From: Bacteroides eggerthii
GTDB taxonomy: Bacteria; Bacteroidota; Bacteroidia; Bacteroidales; Bacteroidaceae
Direction: 5' to 3'
Assembly: GCF_025146565.1 (NCBI RefSeq)
Contig: NZ_CP102258.1
Coordinates: 2,574,001 to 2,638,000 of the forward strand
DNA length: 64,000 nucleotides
A program made the translations under genes and the position numbers. Positions within the stretch are counted from its first letter, which is position 1, and every line of letters starts with the position of its first letter. This document shows, in pieces, positions 35,394 through 45,054 of this stretch. Under the pieces are notes generated by a model that was not told where the DNA came from, searched no databases, and worked only from the letters and a program-made list of their open reading frames with translations.

Positions 35394-35898
35394 CTTTCTG
35401 CTCACTTCATTAAACAGGCTGGTTCCATTATCTGTAATCTATAAAATTGAAAATTGTAGAAAGTTTTTTTACTTGCCTAAAGTAAAGGTTACCGATTAAT
35501 ATTGTAAAACCATTTGATTGCTTTTCTTCACCACGTTCAACGGGACCATCATTTTATTTATAATGTTTTCAAGATGCTGCAAGGCGGCAAAACTCCTCCG
35601 CCAAAAGGCATATGTTTTATATCTCAAGTATAAAAGGATGTAAATTCTGTGCCGTCATGAACTGTGTCGGGTTGATCAAATACTCCTGAGACCCCGATTC
35701 ACAATCGTGAAAAGTCTGAGCCTTATTTATAGCCAATTTTGATAATATTCCCGGTGTATACCATTGACAACAGTCTCATGCTCCATTTCGTTCTTAATTC
35801 CGGTCATGTTTATTGACATGGAGGACAGTTGGTACGGGACAACCTTGGTTTTCGGACAAGGACATTGAGAAGACAAGAATATTGAAAAAATAGAGAAA
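35394..35898. other. 505 bp without a recognisable gene
   Basis: Stop-rich in all frames. It lies between the decayed ATPase gene and ugd. Short words such as a GGCGGCAAAACTCC stretch near 35584 suggest eroded coding sequence, but I could not assign it to any family. No promoter matching TTTG-N20-TAnnTTTG was found, so ugd and later genes probably depend on the upstream promoter. Confidence 0.5.
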
Positions 35899-37287
35899 AT
35901 GAGAGAATACCAAGAATTGAAAATTGCTGTAGCCGGTACTGGTTATGTTGGTTTAAGCATGGCTACATTGCTTTCGCAACATCATGAGGTAGTCGCTGTG
36001 GATGTAATTCCAGAGAAGGTTGAGAAGATTAATCATCGTATCAGTCCTATTCAAGACGATTATATTGAGAAGTTCTTTGCTGAGAAAGAACTGAACCTTA
36101 CTGCCACGCTCGATGGTGCATCAGCATATAAGAATGCCGATTTTGTAGTGATTGCTGCTCCCACTAATTATGATCCAGTAAAGAATTTCTTCGATACCCA
36201 TCACATCGAGGATGTCATTGACCTTGTACTGAGTGTGAATCCTGAGGCAACCATGGTTATCAAATCAACTATCCCTGTGGGCTACTGCCGTTCATTGTAT
36301 GTGAAATACGCACAGAAGTTTGCACAGATGGAGCCATTGGTAGACAGTAAACGTCGTGAGCTCCGACTTCTCTTTTCTCCCGAGTTCCTTCGTGAGAGCA
36401 AGGCTCTTTACGATAATCTCCATCCAAGCCGTATCATCGTAGGCTATCCCAAGATGATGGGAGCAGAATGGGAGGAGGAGAATGTAGCCATCCGCCAGAT
36501 TCAAGGCAATCACATGAAGGAGGCTGCCATGACCTTTGCCCGCCTCCTTGTTGAAGGAGCAGAAGGTCCTTCTGTCGAGAATCCCATCATGGAACAGTAC
36601 AAGGATACCAAGAATATTCCTGTACTCTATATGGGTTTGAAAGAAGCGGAAGCTGTGAAACTTTTTGCCAATACCTACCTTGCCCTTCGCGTATCCTATT
36701 TTAATGAGTTGGACACTTATAGTGAGGTCAAGGGGCTTGATTCTGCCGCCATCATTAACGGTATTGGTCTTGATCCACGCATTGGCACACACTACAACAA
36801 TCCTAGTTTCGGTTATGGCGGTTACTGTCTGCCAAAGGATACCAAGCAACTTCTTGCCAACTATCAGGATGTACCTCAGAATATGATGTCTGCTATCGTA
36901 GAGAGTAACAGAACCCGTAAGGACTATATTGCTGATGCCGTACTTCGCAAGGCTGGCTGGTATGATTATAGTGAAAACAACCAGTACGACGGTTCAAAAG
37001 AACCAGTTACCATCGGCATCTTCCGTCTTACCATGAAGTCGAAATCTGACAATTTTCGCCAGAGCGCTATCCAAGGTATTATGAAGCGTGTAAAAGCCAA
37101 GGGCGCTAACGTCATCATCTACGAACCCACCCTTTCCGATGGCGATCTCTTTTTTGGGAGTAAGGTAGTCAACGATCTTGTCCGGTTCAAGTCTCAGTCG
37201 AATGCAATCATCGCCAACCGTTTTGACGATTGTCTCAAAGACGTAGAGGATAAGGTATACACACGCGACGTTTTCCGCAGAGATTAA
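35899..37287 (+). CDS. ugd: UDP-glucose 6-dehydrogenase family protein
   Basis: Nucleotide-sugar dehydrogenase, 462 residues, which oxidises UDP-glucose to UDP-glucuronate with two NAD. The NAD motif is [13 protein letters not shown], then APTNYDP and KSTIPVG, and the catalytic Cys310 in [14 protein letters not shown]. It is longer than the short bacterial Ugd (about 390) by a 40-60-residue C-terminal extension. The motifs fit Ugd better than WecC. Its codon use is more GC-rich than the following genes. It supplies an acidic sugar precursor for the capsule. Confidence 0.85.
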   Translation: MREYQELKIAVAGTGYVGLSMATLLSQHHEVVAVDVIPEKVEKINHRISPIQDDYIEKFFAEKELNLTATLDGASAYKNADFVVIAAPTNYDPVKNFFDTHHIEDVIDLVLSVNPEATMVIKSTIPVGYCRSLYVKYAQKFAQMEPLVDSKRRELRLLFSPEFLRESKALYDNLHPSRIIVGYPKMMGAEWEEENVAIRQIQGNHMKEAAMTFARLLVEGAEGPSVENPIMEQYKDTKNIPVLYMGLKEAEAVKLFANTYLALRVSYFNELDTYSEVKGLDSAAIINGIGLDPRIGTHYNNPSFGYGGYCLPKDTKQLLANYQDVPQNMMSAIVESNRTRKDYIADAVLRKAGWYDYSENNQYDGSKEPVTIGIFRLTMKSKSDNFRQSAIQGIMKRVKAKGANVIIYEPTLSDGDLFFGSKVVNDLVRFKSQSNAIIANRFDDCLKDVEDKVYTRDVFRRD

Positions 37288-37360
37288 AAATTATTGGATT
37301 ATACTCATATTTGAATTTTTACTGAATACCCCAACATATTAGATAACCCCACTTATTAAT

Positions 37361-38536
37361 ATGGTAAAGAAAATTATGTTAGTCTTCGGAACCCGACCGG
37401 AAGCCATCAAGATGTGTCCCTTGGTCAAAGAACTCCAGAAGCGCCATACCGAATTTAAAACCATTGTGTGCGTTACCGGTCAGCATCGCGAAATGCTCGA
37501 TCAAGTACTCACCATCTTTGACGTTCGTCCCGACTATGACCTCAACGTCATGAAGCAAGGTCAGAATCTCACCGACATCACTTCACGCATTCTTACTGGT
37601 ATGTCTGACGTGTTCAAAGAGTGTCGTCCTGATGTAGCTCTCGTTCATGGCGATACCACTACCTCCACCACCGCAGCTTTAGCCGCTTTCTATGCACAGA
37701 TTCCCGTGGGGCATGTTGAGGCAGGTCTCCGTACGCACAATATCTACAGCCCATGGCCTGAGGAGATGAACCGCCAAATCACTGGGCGTATTGCCACCTA
37801 TAACTTTTCGCCGACTCCACTCTCCGAGAAGAATCTGCAGGAGGAGAAGGTCCATGGTAATATTTATGTCACCGGTAATACCGTGATTGACGCTCTCCAT
37901 ATGGTCGTTGACAAACTTAATGCCGATATCGTCCTCGCTCAGGAGCAGAACCAAGTCCTACTTAATGCTGGTTATGACGTCACCCGTCTTTATGGTGGTA
38001 AGAAACTTGTCCTTATCACCGGTCACCGACGTGAAAACTTCGGCGATGGCTTTATCCGCATGGTCACCGCTATGAAGGATCTTAGTGAGAAGTATTCTGA
38101 AGCAGACTTTGTATATCCGATGCACCTCAATCCAAATGTACGCAAGCCAATTCATGAGGTGTTTGGTGAAGACCTAACCCGTCCTAATTTCTTCTTCATC
38201 GAGCCCTTGCAGTACCTCGAGTTTGTGCATCTTATGGCTAAAGCCACCATTGTTCTTACCGACTCTGGTGGAATTCAAGAAGAAGCTCCGGGGCTCGGCA
38301 AACCAGTTCTTGTTATGCGTGACACCACCGAACGTCCCGAAGCTCTCGCCTCGGGTACCGTTCACCTTGTGGGTACCGATTATGACAAGATCGTGAGTGA
38401 AGTCAGTACCCTCCTTGATGATGCAACTGCCTACAAGCAGATGTCACATGCCGCCAACCCCTATGGCGATGGCCAAGCTTGTCGTCGCATAGCCGATGTG
38501 CTCGCAGGTAAAGGCACAGACCGCTATGAGGTGTAA
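37361..38536 (+). CDS. wecB: UDP-N-acetylglucosamine 2-epimerase (non-hydrolysing)
   Basis: 391 residues, family length. It converts UDP-GlcNAc to UDP-ManNAc in the cytoplasm. Conserved segments are FGTRPEAIKMCPL, VTGQHREMLD, VHGDTTTS, HVEAGLRT, TGHRREN, and DSGGIQEEAPGLGKPVLVMRDTTERPE. It provides ManNAc for the repeat unit. No UDP-ManNAc dehydrogenase is seen in this window unless the upstream dehydrogenase has that role. It starts 73 bp behind ugd. Confidence 0.93.
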   Translation: MVKKIMLVFGTRPEAIKMCPLVKELQKRHTEFKTIVCVTGQHREMLDQVLTIFDVRPDYDLNVMKQGQNLTDITSRILTGMSDVFKECRPDVALVHGDTTTSTTAALAAFYAQIPVGHVEAGLRTHNIYSPWPEEMNRQITGRIATYNFSPTPLSEKNLQEEKVHGNIYVTGNTVIDALHMVVDKLNADIVLAQEQNQVLLNAGYDVTRLYGGKKLVLITGHRRENFGDGFIRMVTAMKDLSEKYSEADFVYPMHLNPNVRKPIHEVFGEDLTRPNFFFIEPLQYLEFVHLMAKATIVLTDSGGIQEEAPGLGKPVLVMRDTTERPEALASGTVHLVGTDYDKIVSEVSTLLDDATAYKQMSHAANPYGDGQACRRIADVLAGKGTDRYEV

Positions 38537-38649
38537 TTTAACATTATGGTAATATATATGAAAATGAGTATGTTAATACTGTTGTTGGGGCAAGATTGGA
38601 GGTAGACTATTAACGATACTCTAGTCTTAGACACTGTGGATTTTGGTGA

Positions 38650-39036
38650 CTATTCATAGTCTATCCTGAATTCAGAACTCAGATGGTATACCGTATGAGA
38701 GGTCACTCTAGAGTACTGTCAGTTCTACTGAAGTCGCTCAGACTATTCCACTACCTCAATTTTTATATCAATTGTAGAAATATTGAAGGGGGGCTCTTTA
38801 TCGAGCATAGTTTTTCTACCATTATTTCGTGCCGACACATTGGTAAGAATTGTTGGATTAATCAGTAAGCAACTATCGGTTATAGTGATAAGGTCAACTG
38901 CCCTACCATTGGAAATAATGTCAATATCAAAGCAGGATCCAATGTTTTGGTTGTTAAAGATGTACCTCCTCATTCAATAGTTGTTGGTGTTTCGGCCAAG
39001 ATAATTAAAACAAGAAATTCTGAGTTTGAAGCGTGA
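38650..39036 (+). pseudogene. Broken serine acetyltransferase-type (hexapeptide) gene
   Basis: YPEFRTQMVYRMRGHSRV, GGLFIEHSFSTIIS and GKNCWINQ are followed by an in-frame TAA at 38866-38868. The same frame then continues with ATIGYSDKVNCPTIGNN, KAG, VVKDVPPHSIVVGVSAKIIK and ends at 39036. Besides the stop codon, about 15-20 residues of the left-handed beta-helix appear deleted after VNIKAG. The family is CysE-like O-acetyltransferases often found in capsule loci. The 5' end is uncertain and may hold another frameshift. Confidence 0.75.
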
Positions 39037-39192
39037 ATTAAGGTAAAGTAATAAGGATAAGTGCGTAAGCATTCAATATCCCAAAAATATCATTAATGGG
39101 TACAGAGATTATGCTAATATGATTCTTGGCAAAATCACTTTGGCAACGAATTAATGTTAATTTTAGAGCTCATTATTTAACATATTCTTTAA

Positions 39193-39231
39193 TTAGGACA
39201 TTCAAAGTGCCTTATTAAGGCGGTGTCCTAA
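39193..39231. repeat. Nested hairpin before the phosphonate genes
   Basis: TTAGGACA and TGTCCTAA enclose a second palindrome GCCTTATTAAGGC. It ends 26 bp before the aepX start codon. It may be a leader structure or the trace of a small insertion. Confidence 0.5.
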
Positions 39232-39257
39232 ATTGAGTATTTACAATAACAAACATT

Positions 39258-40571
39258 ATGGACAAAAAAAAAACAGTTTATGTTGGTATGTCTGCTGACA
39301 TCATTCATACTGGTCATTTGAACATCATTCACGAGGCTATGAAACTTGGTCGCGTGGTGGTAGGTGTACTTACTGATGAGGCTATTGCTAGTTATAAGCG
39401 TCTGCCTTATCTAACTTACGAGCAGAGAAGTGAGATCGTTGCTAATCTCAAGGGTGTTGATGAGGTAATTCCTCAAACTACTCTTGATTACGTTCCTAAT
39501 CTAGAGAAAGTACGTCCTGATTATGTACTCCATGGTGATGATTGGAAACAGGGTGTTCAACAAAAAACTCGCCAGCGTGTTATAGATTGCATCTCGCAGT
39601 GGGGCGGTAAGGTAATCGACATACCTTATACTCAGGGGATTTCCAGTTCTATGCTCAACCAGCGTTTGAAGGAAATCGGTACTACTCCTGAGGTTCGTAT
39701 GAAGCGCCTCCGTCGTCTTATTGCAGCTAAACCTATCGTGCGCATACTTGAGTCACACTCTGGCCTTACCGGTTTGATTGCTGAGAATGTTTGCGTAGAA
39801 GTGAATAATGTAAAGCGTGAATTCGATGGTATGTGGGCTTCTTCACTCACGGATTCTACGTCTAAAGGTAAGCCCGATATTGAGGCTGTTGATTTGACTA
39901 CTCGTCTTCATGGCCTGAATGATGCTCTTGAGGTAACTACTAAGCCTTTTATCTATGACGGTGATACTGGAGGCAAACTCGAGCACTTCGTATTTACCGT
40001 ACGTACTCTTGAGCGTCTTGGCGTATCGGCAGTTATCATTGAGGATAAAGTAGGCTTGAAGCAGAATTCGCTTTTCGGTACAGATGCTGTTCAAACTCAG
40101 GATACTATCGAGGGCTTTTGCGCTAAGATCAAAGCTGGTAAGAACGCTCAGATTACTGATGACTTCATGATCATCGCTCGTTGTGAGTCGCTCATCGCTG
40201 GCAAACCTATTTCTGATGCTATTAAGCGTTGCTTCGCTTATGTTGAGGCTGGTGTTGACGGTATCATGATTCACTCAAAGGAGAAAACCGGTGAGGACAT
40301 CAAAGAATTCTGTCGCCAGTTTCGTGTTAAGTATACTGATGTACCTATTGTAGTAGTTCCTACCACTTATAATCAGTTTACCGAGGAGGAACTAGTATCT
40401 TGGGGTATCAATGTAGTAATCTACGCTAACCATATGCTTCGTGCTTCTTATCCTGCAATGATGAACTGCGCTAAGTCTATCCTTATGCATTCTCGTTCGA
40501 AAGAAGCTGCAAATGAGTACTGCATGCCTATCAAGGAGATTCTCGAACTTATTCCTGGAACCAAAAACTAA
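39258..40571 (+). CDS. aepX: Phosphoenolpyruvate mutase with N-terminal cytidylyltransferase-like domain
   Basis: Bifunctional protein of 437 residues. Residues 1-140 match the glycerol-3-phosphate cytidylyltransferase fold, with HTGH (17-20), GDDW and TQGISSS. Residues 150-437 are PEP mutase, with EDK at 262-264 and NS at 270-271 ([10 protein letters not shown]), which form the C-P bond of phosphonopyruvate. The N-terminal domain suggests CTP-dependent activation of a phosphonate in the same protein, an inference. Codons 3-6 contain a run of ten A. The next gene begins 10 bp later. Confidence 0.93.
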   Translation: MDKKKTVYVGMSADIIHTGHLNIIHEAMKLGRVVVGVLTDEAIASYKRLPYLTYEQRSEIVANLKGVDEVIPQTTLDYVPNLEKVRPDYVLHGDDWKQGVQQKTRQRVIDCISQWGGKVIDIPYTQGISSSMLNQRLKEIGTTPEVRMKRLRRLIAAKPIVRILESHSGLTGLIAENVCVEVNNVKREFDGMWASSLTDSTSKGKPDIEAVDLTTRLHGLNDALEVTTKPFIYDGDTGGKLEHFVFTVRTLERLGVSAVIIEDKVGLKQNSLFGTDAVQTQDTIEGFCAKIKAGKNAQITDDFMIIARCESLIAGKPISDAIKRCFAYVEAGVDGIMIHSKEKTGEDIKEFCRQFRVKYTDVPIVVVPTTYNQFTEEELVSWGINVVIYANHMLRASYPAMMNCAKSILMHSRSKEAANEYCMPIKEILELIPGTKN

Positions 40572-40580
40572 TCAAAGATT

Positions 40581-41708
40581 ATGGTGAGACCTGAATTTTT
40601 CGTAAATACTCTTAAGGAACATGGCATAGATTTCTATGCTGGTGTTCCTGATTCACTACTCAAAAATATCTGTGCCTACATTACCGATAACCTTCCTGCT
40701 GAGCAGAATATTATAGCTGCCAACGAGGGGGGGGCTATGGGTATTGCTGCTGGCTATCATTTGGCAACAGGCAAGGTAGCTGTCGTTTATATACAGAACT
40801 CTGGTGAGGGTAATATAATCAATCCGTTGGCTTCACTTACCGATAAAGAGGTATACAATATCCCAGTATTGCTCGTTATCGGTTGGAGAGGTCACCCCGG
40901 TGTGTATGATGAGCCTCAGCATATAAAGCAAGGTAAGGTGACTATCGGTCTGTTGAATACCATGGGCATTAACTATGCTATTCTATCTAAAGAGGAAGAG
41001 GATGCTGCAAAGCAGATTAAGATTGCTGCCGACTTCATGAAGGTTACCAACGAGTGCTATGCACTTGTTATCGAGAAAGACACCTTTGATACCTACAAAC
41101 TTCGGGATGTTGAGATGAACGACCTTACCATGTCTCGCGAGGAAGCAATTCGGAAAGTAGCTTCGAACATCGAGGATAACGCCTGCATTGTATCAACCAC
41201 CGGTATGATTTCGCGCGAGCTTTTTGAGGCACGTACCACATGGAACCAAGGTCACGAACGCGATTTTCTCACTGTGGGTTCTATGGGGCACGCTTCGCAG
41301 ATTGCTCTTGGTATCGCACTCCAGAAGCCTGAGCGTAGAGTATATTGCTTTGATGGCGATGGTGCCAGTATTATGCATATGGGCAATATGGCTATTGTCG
41401 CCAGCATGAAGTGTAAAAATTATGTGCACATAGTGTTCAATAATGGTGCACATGATTCAGTAGGTGGTCAGCCTACTGTTGGTCTCAAGATCGACCTTTG
41501 TGCTGTTGCTAAAGCAGTGGGTTATGTGGCAACTTGTTCGGTAGAGACCATGGAGGAACTCGAAGCAAGACTTCCTGAAATCAAGAATGCAGAAGGTCCT
41601 GTACTCCTGCAGGTTTGTGTCAAAAAGGGTAACCGTAAGAATCTCGGTCGTCCTACTACGACTCCTATTCAAAACAAAGAATCTTTTATGGCCTTCCTTC
41701 AGAAGTAA
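40581..41708 (+). CDS. aepY: Phosphonopyruvate decarboxylase
   Basis: Thiamine-diphosphate enzyme of 375 residues. It decarboxylates phosphonopyruvate to phosphonoacetaldehyde, the step that pulls the unfavourable PEP mutase reaction forward. The N-terminal Pyr domain has GVPDSLLKN and ANEGGAMGIAAGYHLATG. The C-terminal PP domain has the ThDP motif GDGASIMHMG...NNGAHDSVGGQ. It is tightly placed between aepX and the dehydrogenase. A run of eight G (40727-40734) encodes the Gly-Gly of ANEGGAMG. Confidence 0.94.
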   Translation: MVRPEFFVNTLKEHGIDFYAGVPDSLLKNICAYITDNLPAEQNIIAANEGGAMGIAAGYHLATGKVAVVYIQNSGEGNIINPLASLTDKEVYNIPVLLVIGWRGHPGVYDEPQHIKQGKVTIGLLNTMGINYAILSKEEEDAAKQIKIAADFMKVTNECYALVIEKDTFDTYKLRDVEMNDLTMSREEAIRKVASNIEDNACIVSTTGMISRELFEARTTWNQGHERDFLTVGSMGHASQIALGIALQKPERRVYCFDGDGASIMHMGNMAIVASMKCKNYVHIVFNNGAHDSVGGQPTVGLKIDLCAVAKAVGYVATCSVETMEELEARLPEIKNAEGPVLLQVCVKKGNRKNLGRPTTTPIQNKESFMAFLQK

Positions 41709-41720
41709 TTGAATTAGGTT

Positions 41721-42854
41721 ATGCAGCAAAATATCATTCAAGGGATCAATAAACTACCTTTGGTATTGAATGAGAGTGGTAGTAAGAAGTTATTTATTGT
41801 TACCGGTTCTCGTTCTTATCAGTCGCTCAATTTCAGGGATATGATTAAGTCGCTGGATATCGATAAGGTTTATTTTACCGAATTTACGTCTAATCCATTG
41901 TATGAACAAATAAGTAAGGGGATCGAACTTTTCAAATCAGAGGATTGCGATGGTATTTTGGCTATTGGAGGTGGTAGTCCGATGGATGTGGCAAAATGTA
42001 TAAAACTTGCAGTATTGGCCAAAGAGGGAAATGATGCAATCATTCCTCCTTTGGTAAATACATGTGTAGAAATTGACGGTACTAAGATTCCTTTCATTGC
42101 CATTCCAACCACTGCTGGAACGGGTAGCGAAAGTACACACAATGCTGTTATGTATTACGAGGGAGCAAAGCAGACCGTCACAAACGATGGTATCTTGCCA
42201 GATTACGTATTTTTGGAACCATCTGTTCTAAAGTCGCTTTCTCAGTATCAGAAGAAGTGTACTATGATGGATGCTCTCTGCCAAGGCATCGAATCTTGGT
42301 GGTCAGTCAACTCGACTGAAGAAAGTTATGAGTATAGTCGCAAGACGATTGAACTCATTATGCAGAACTGGGAGAAGTACATCTTTGAGAACGATGATCA
42401 GGCAGCTGCTAATGTCATGTTGGGAGCTAACTACAGTGGTCGCGCTATCAACATTACTCAAACTACAGCAGCTCACGCCATGAGCTACAAGATTACTTCT
42501 CTTTATGGATTCCCTCATGGGCATGCAGTAGCTGTGTGTTTGCCTGTTATATGGAAATATATGCTTGATAATTTGTATCACGAGAACTATTGTGTAGATA
42601 CAAGAGGAATAGAACACCTTATTTGTATATTCAATGATATAGCTAAGGCAATGGATTGTAATACGGCGCAAGAAGCAATAAGTAAATTTAAATACATGCT
42701 GTCAAAATTAGTATTAGTAAATCCAGTTGATAACAAACGTAATGTTTCAATACAAATACTTACAAACTCAATAAATACAACAAGACTTAAGAATAACCCT
42801 ATTGTGCTTGACAAAAATACTGTACGCCTGCTGTATAATGTCATAATAAAGTAA
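41721..42854 (+). CDS. Iron-type alcohol dehydrogenase, probable phosphonoacetaldehyde reductase
   Basis: Group III (Fe-dependent) alcohol dehydrogenase, 377 residues, with GGGSPMDVAK, PTTAGTGSEST and the metal-binding histidines in AAHAMSYKITSLYGFPHGHA. Directly behind aepX-aepY it is expected to reduce phosphonoacetaldehyde to 2-hydroxyethylphosphonate, as PhpC-type enzymes do. No 2-aminoethylphosphonate transaminase is present in the window, so the usual route to aminoethylphosphonate seems absent. The stop overlaps the LicD start by one base (TAATG). Confidence 0.87.
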   Translation: MQQNIIQGINKLPLVLNESGSKKLFIVTGSRSYQSLNFRDMIKSLDIDKVYFTEFTSNPLYEQISKGIELFKSEDCDGILAIGGGSPMDVAKCIKLAVLAKEGNDAIIPPLVNTCVEIDGTKIPFIAIPTTAGTGSESTHNAVMYYEGAKQTVTNDGILPDYVFLEPSVLKSLSQYQKKCTMMDALCQGIESWWSVNSTEESYEYSRKTIELIMQNWEKYIFENDDQAAANVMLGANYSGRAINITQTTAAHAMSYKITSLYGFPHGHAVAVCLPVIWKYMLDNLYHENYCVDTRGIEHLICIFNDIAKAMDCNTAQEAISKFKYMLSKLVLVNPVDNKRNVSIQILTNSINTTRLKNNPIVLDKNTVRLLYNVIIK

Positions 42855-43603
42855 TGATTGATATGATTGCAAAAACAATTATTCATTCTATTCTAGAAAT
42901 TATTGGAATAGATAAGATTAGAAAAGAAAGAAAGATAAAAAAGGCATGTGCATTACTACAGGACGTTGGTGGTGAAGCATTACAAGCTTATTACGATGTA
43001 GCCAGTGAACTTAGCATCATTTTTGTTCCTATATTTGGTACTTTGTTAGGAATATACAGAAATCATGATTTTATCCCTTATGATGATGATATTGATATGG
43101 CACTTGATATCAGAAGCTTGTCGGATAATCTTTTGATTTCTTTGAAAAAACACGGATTTGAGTTTAGTAATATTTTTGTCGCTTCTGATTTTAAAGGATG
43201 CCAACTTCCTATGAAGTTCAAAGGGTTAACATGTGATATTTATTTTTCATATATAGATGTAAATTCACAATCACACATTTTTCTTCCGTTGGCTATTACG
43301 GGCCATGACTGGTTGTTTTCAAGCAATATGAATCTTTTTAGAGCAAAGGATGTTGTTGTGCCCTATGAAACTTCAACTATGGCTTGGAAGTTTAGAAATA
43401 AGGAAATTAAAATTCCATTAAACTCAGTAGAAATCTTGAAAACTCTTTATGGAGAGGATTTCATGACACCAAAGAAGAATGCGCATGCTGATCCTAATGT
43501 TTATCAGACACCGCTTTACGAACGCAATTTCAGGAGTATTCCTATAGAGTTTTGTAAAGAAAGTAACTTTTGGGAACAAATCATAAAAGTTGGAAGATAC
43601 TAA
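42854..43603 (+). CDS. LicD-family phospho- or phosphonotransferase
   Basis: 249 residues. The LicD motif is clear: IFGTLLGIYRNHDFIPYDDDIDMALD (about residues 56-82, nucleotidyltransferase fold with the acidic DDDID). Known LicD proteins move phosphocholine or similar groups from a CDP-linked donor onto glycans. Here it is translationally coupled to the phosphonate genes, so the natural guess is transfer of a CMP-activated phosphonate onto a capsule sugar. From this gene on, AT content rises. Confidence 0.85.
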   Translation: MIDMIAKTIIHSILEIIGIDKIRKERKIKKACALLQDVGGEALQAYYDVASELSIIFVPIFGTLLGIYRNHDFIPYDDDIDMALDIRSLSDNLLISLKKHGFEFSNIFVASDFKGCQLPMKFKGLTCDIYFSYIDVNSQSHIFLPLAITGHDWLFSSNMNLFRAKDVVVPYETSTMAWKFRNKEIKIPLNSVEILKTLYGEDFMTPKKNAHADPNVYQTPLYERNFRSIPIEFCKESNFWEQIIKVGRY

Positions 43604-43609
43604 CTTGAT

Positions 43610-45040
43610 ATGGTAGGAGATCTTAAAAGCAAATCTGTAAAGGGAGTAATATGGTCCTTTGTAGAGTCTGCATCAACAAAGGTGATTCAATTTGTGATTA
43701 GTGTCATAATGGCTCGTCTTCTTATGCCTGAAGATTATGGTATCGTTGCCATCATTTTTGTGTTCATTACAATATCACAGGTATTCATAGATGGAGGTTT
43801 TGCTACGACACTGATTCAGGACAAGTATAAGACTGAGCGTGATTATTCAACAATATTTACATTCAATGTTTTACTGTCTGTATGTTGTTATCTTATTTTG
43901 TTTTTTGCGGCTCCTTATATATCATCGTTCTACAATAACGATGTTACATTATATCTAAGGGTTCAGAGTTTGGGAATCATAATATTTTCATTCTCTGCTA
44001 TACATAAAGTGCGAATGACTGTTGATGTTAATTTTAAGGCTATTGCTAAAGTTACTGTTATTTCAGCATTATTCTCAGGTGTAGTAGGTATTATACTTGC
44101 TTTTAAGGGGGGGGGAGTTTGGGCTCTGGTAGGACAATATTTAACCTCTGCAGTTGTGATGACCGGTATGTATACTATCACTCAGAGGTGGAAACCTGTA
44201 TGCTTTTTCGATGTATCATCATTTCACCGCTTATTCCCATTTGGCACGCGTTTGATGGCGGCCAGTATTATTGATAAAATTTACGCTAATCTCTATCCTA
44301 TAATAATTGGAAAGTTCTGTACTCCAGCTCAGTTAGGTTATTATTCACGTGCCGAACAGTTTACTTCGATGCCAGCATACATTTGTGTTGAGGTATTTTC
44401 TCGTGTCACGTTTCCAATCATGAGCAAAATAACCGATGAGCGCCAATTGATTTCTGTTTATCGCAAATACATATCATTGTCTAGCTACATAATAATACCT
44501 TTGTTGTTTGTTTTGCTCGTTCTTGCAAAACCATTGGTGCTGATTCTTCTTACAGAAAAATGGGCAGACGTTATTGTACTTATGCAAATCCTTTGTTGTG
44601 GCTTTTTGCTAGAACATATTAGTTGCATAAATCGCAATCTGATTTATGTTAAAGGTAGAGCAGACCTAGCTCTTAAACTGGAGGTGATTAAAAAGGTTAC
44701 TGCTTTCCTGATTCTTATAATATCTGTGCCTTTTGGACTAATAGGCCTTTGTGTAGGTAAGGCAAGTTACGGCCTATTGGCTATGGTACTAAACTCTGCG
44801 TATACAAAAAAACTAATCGGAATATCTATTTGGGAACAAATAAAAGACTTTACACCTAGCATGGTATTGGGTATCATTGGTGTACTTGTTGCTTTAATTC
44901 CTGTCTATAGCTTTGATAATATGTACATGCAATTCTTTGTTGGAGGATTCGTTTTTTTTGTATGTTATGTAGGCCTGTCAATAATAACAAAGAATGAATC
45001 TTTGAAAGAAATAATAGCTATTATTAAAAAAAATCTTTGA
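43610..45040 (+). CDS. wzx: Polysaccharide flippase, Wzx/MOP family
   Basis: Integral inner-membrane protein of 476 residues with about 12-14 hydrophobic segments. It has the N-terminal signature GVIWSFVESASTKVIQFVISVIMARLLMPEDYG of the polysaccharide transport branch. It would flip the undecaprenyl-linked repeat unit to the periplasm in a Wzy-dependent pathway. A run of nine G (44107-44115) inside FKGGGVW is a likely slippage site. The acyltransferase frame follows immediately. Confidence 0.9.
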   Translation: MVGDLKSKSVKGVIWSFVESASTKVIQFVISVIMARLLMPEDYGIVAIIFVFITISQVFIDGGFATTLIQDKYKTERDYSTIFTFNVLLSVCCYLILFFAAPYISSFYNNDVTLYLRVQSLGIIIFSFSAIHKVRMTVDVNFKAIAKVTVISALFSGVVGIILAFKGGGVWALVGQYLTSAVVMTGMYTITQRWKPVCFFDVSSFHRLFPFGTRLMAASIIDKIYANLYPIIIGKFCTPAQLGYYSRAEQFTSMPAYICVEVFSRVTFPIMSKITDERQLISVYRKYISLSSYIIIPLLFVLLVLAKPLVLILLTEKWADVIVLMQILCCGFLLEHISCINRNLIYVKGRADLALKLEVIKKVTAFLILIISVPFGLIGLCVGKASYGLLAMVLNSAYTKKLIGISIWEQIKDFTPSMVLGIIGVLVALIPVYSFDNMYMQFFVGGFVFFVCYVGLSIITKNESLKEIIAIIKKNL

Positions 45041-45054
45041 AAACGCAAACAATA

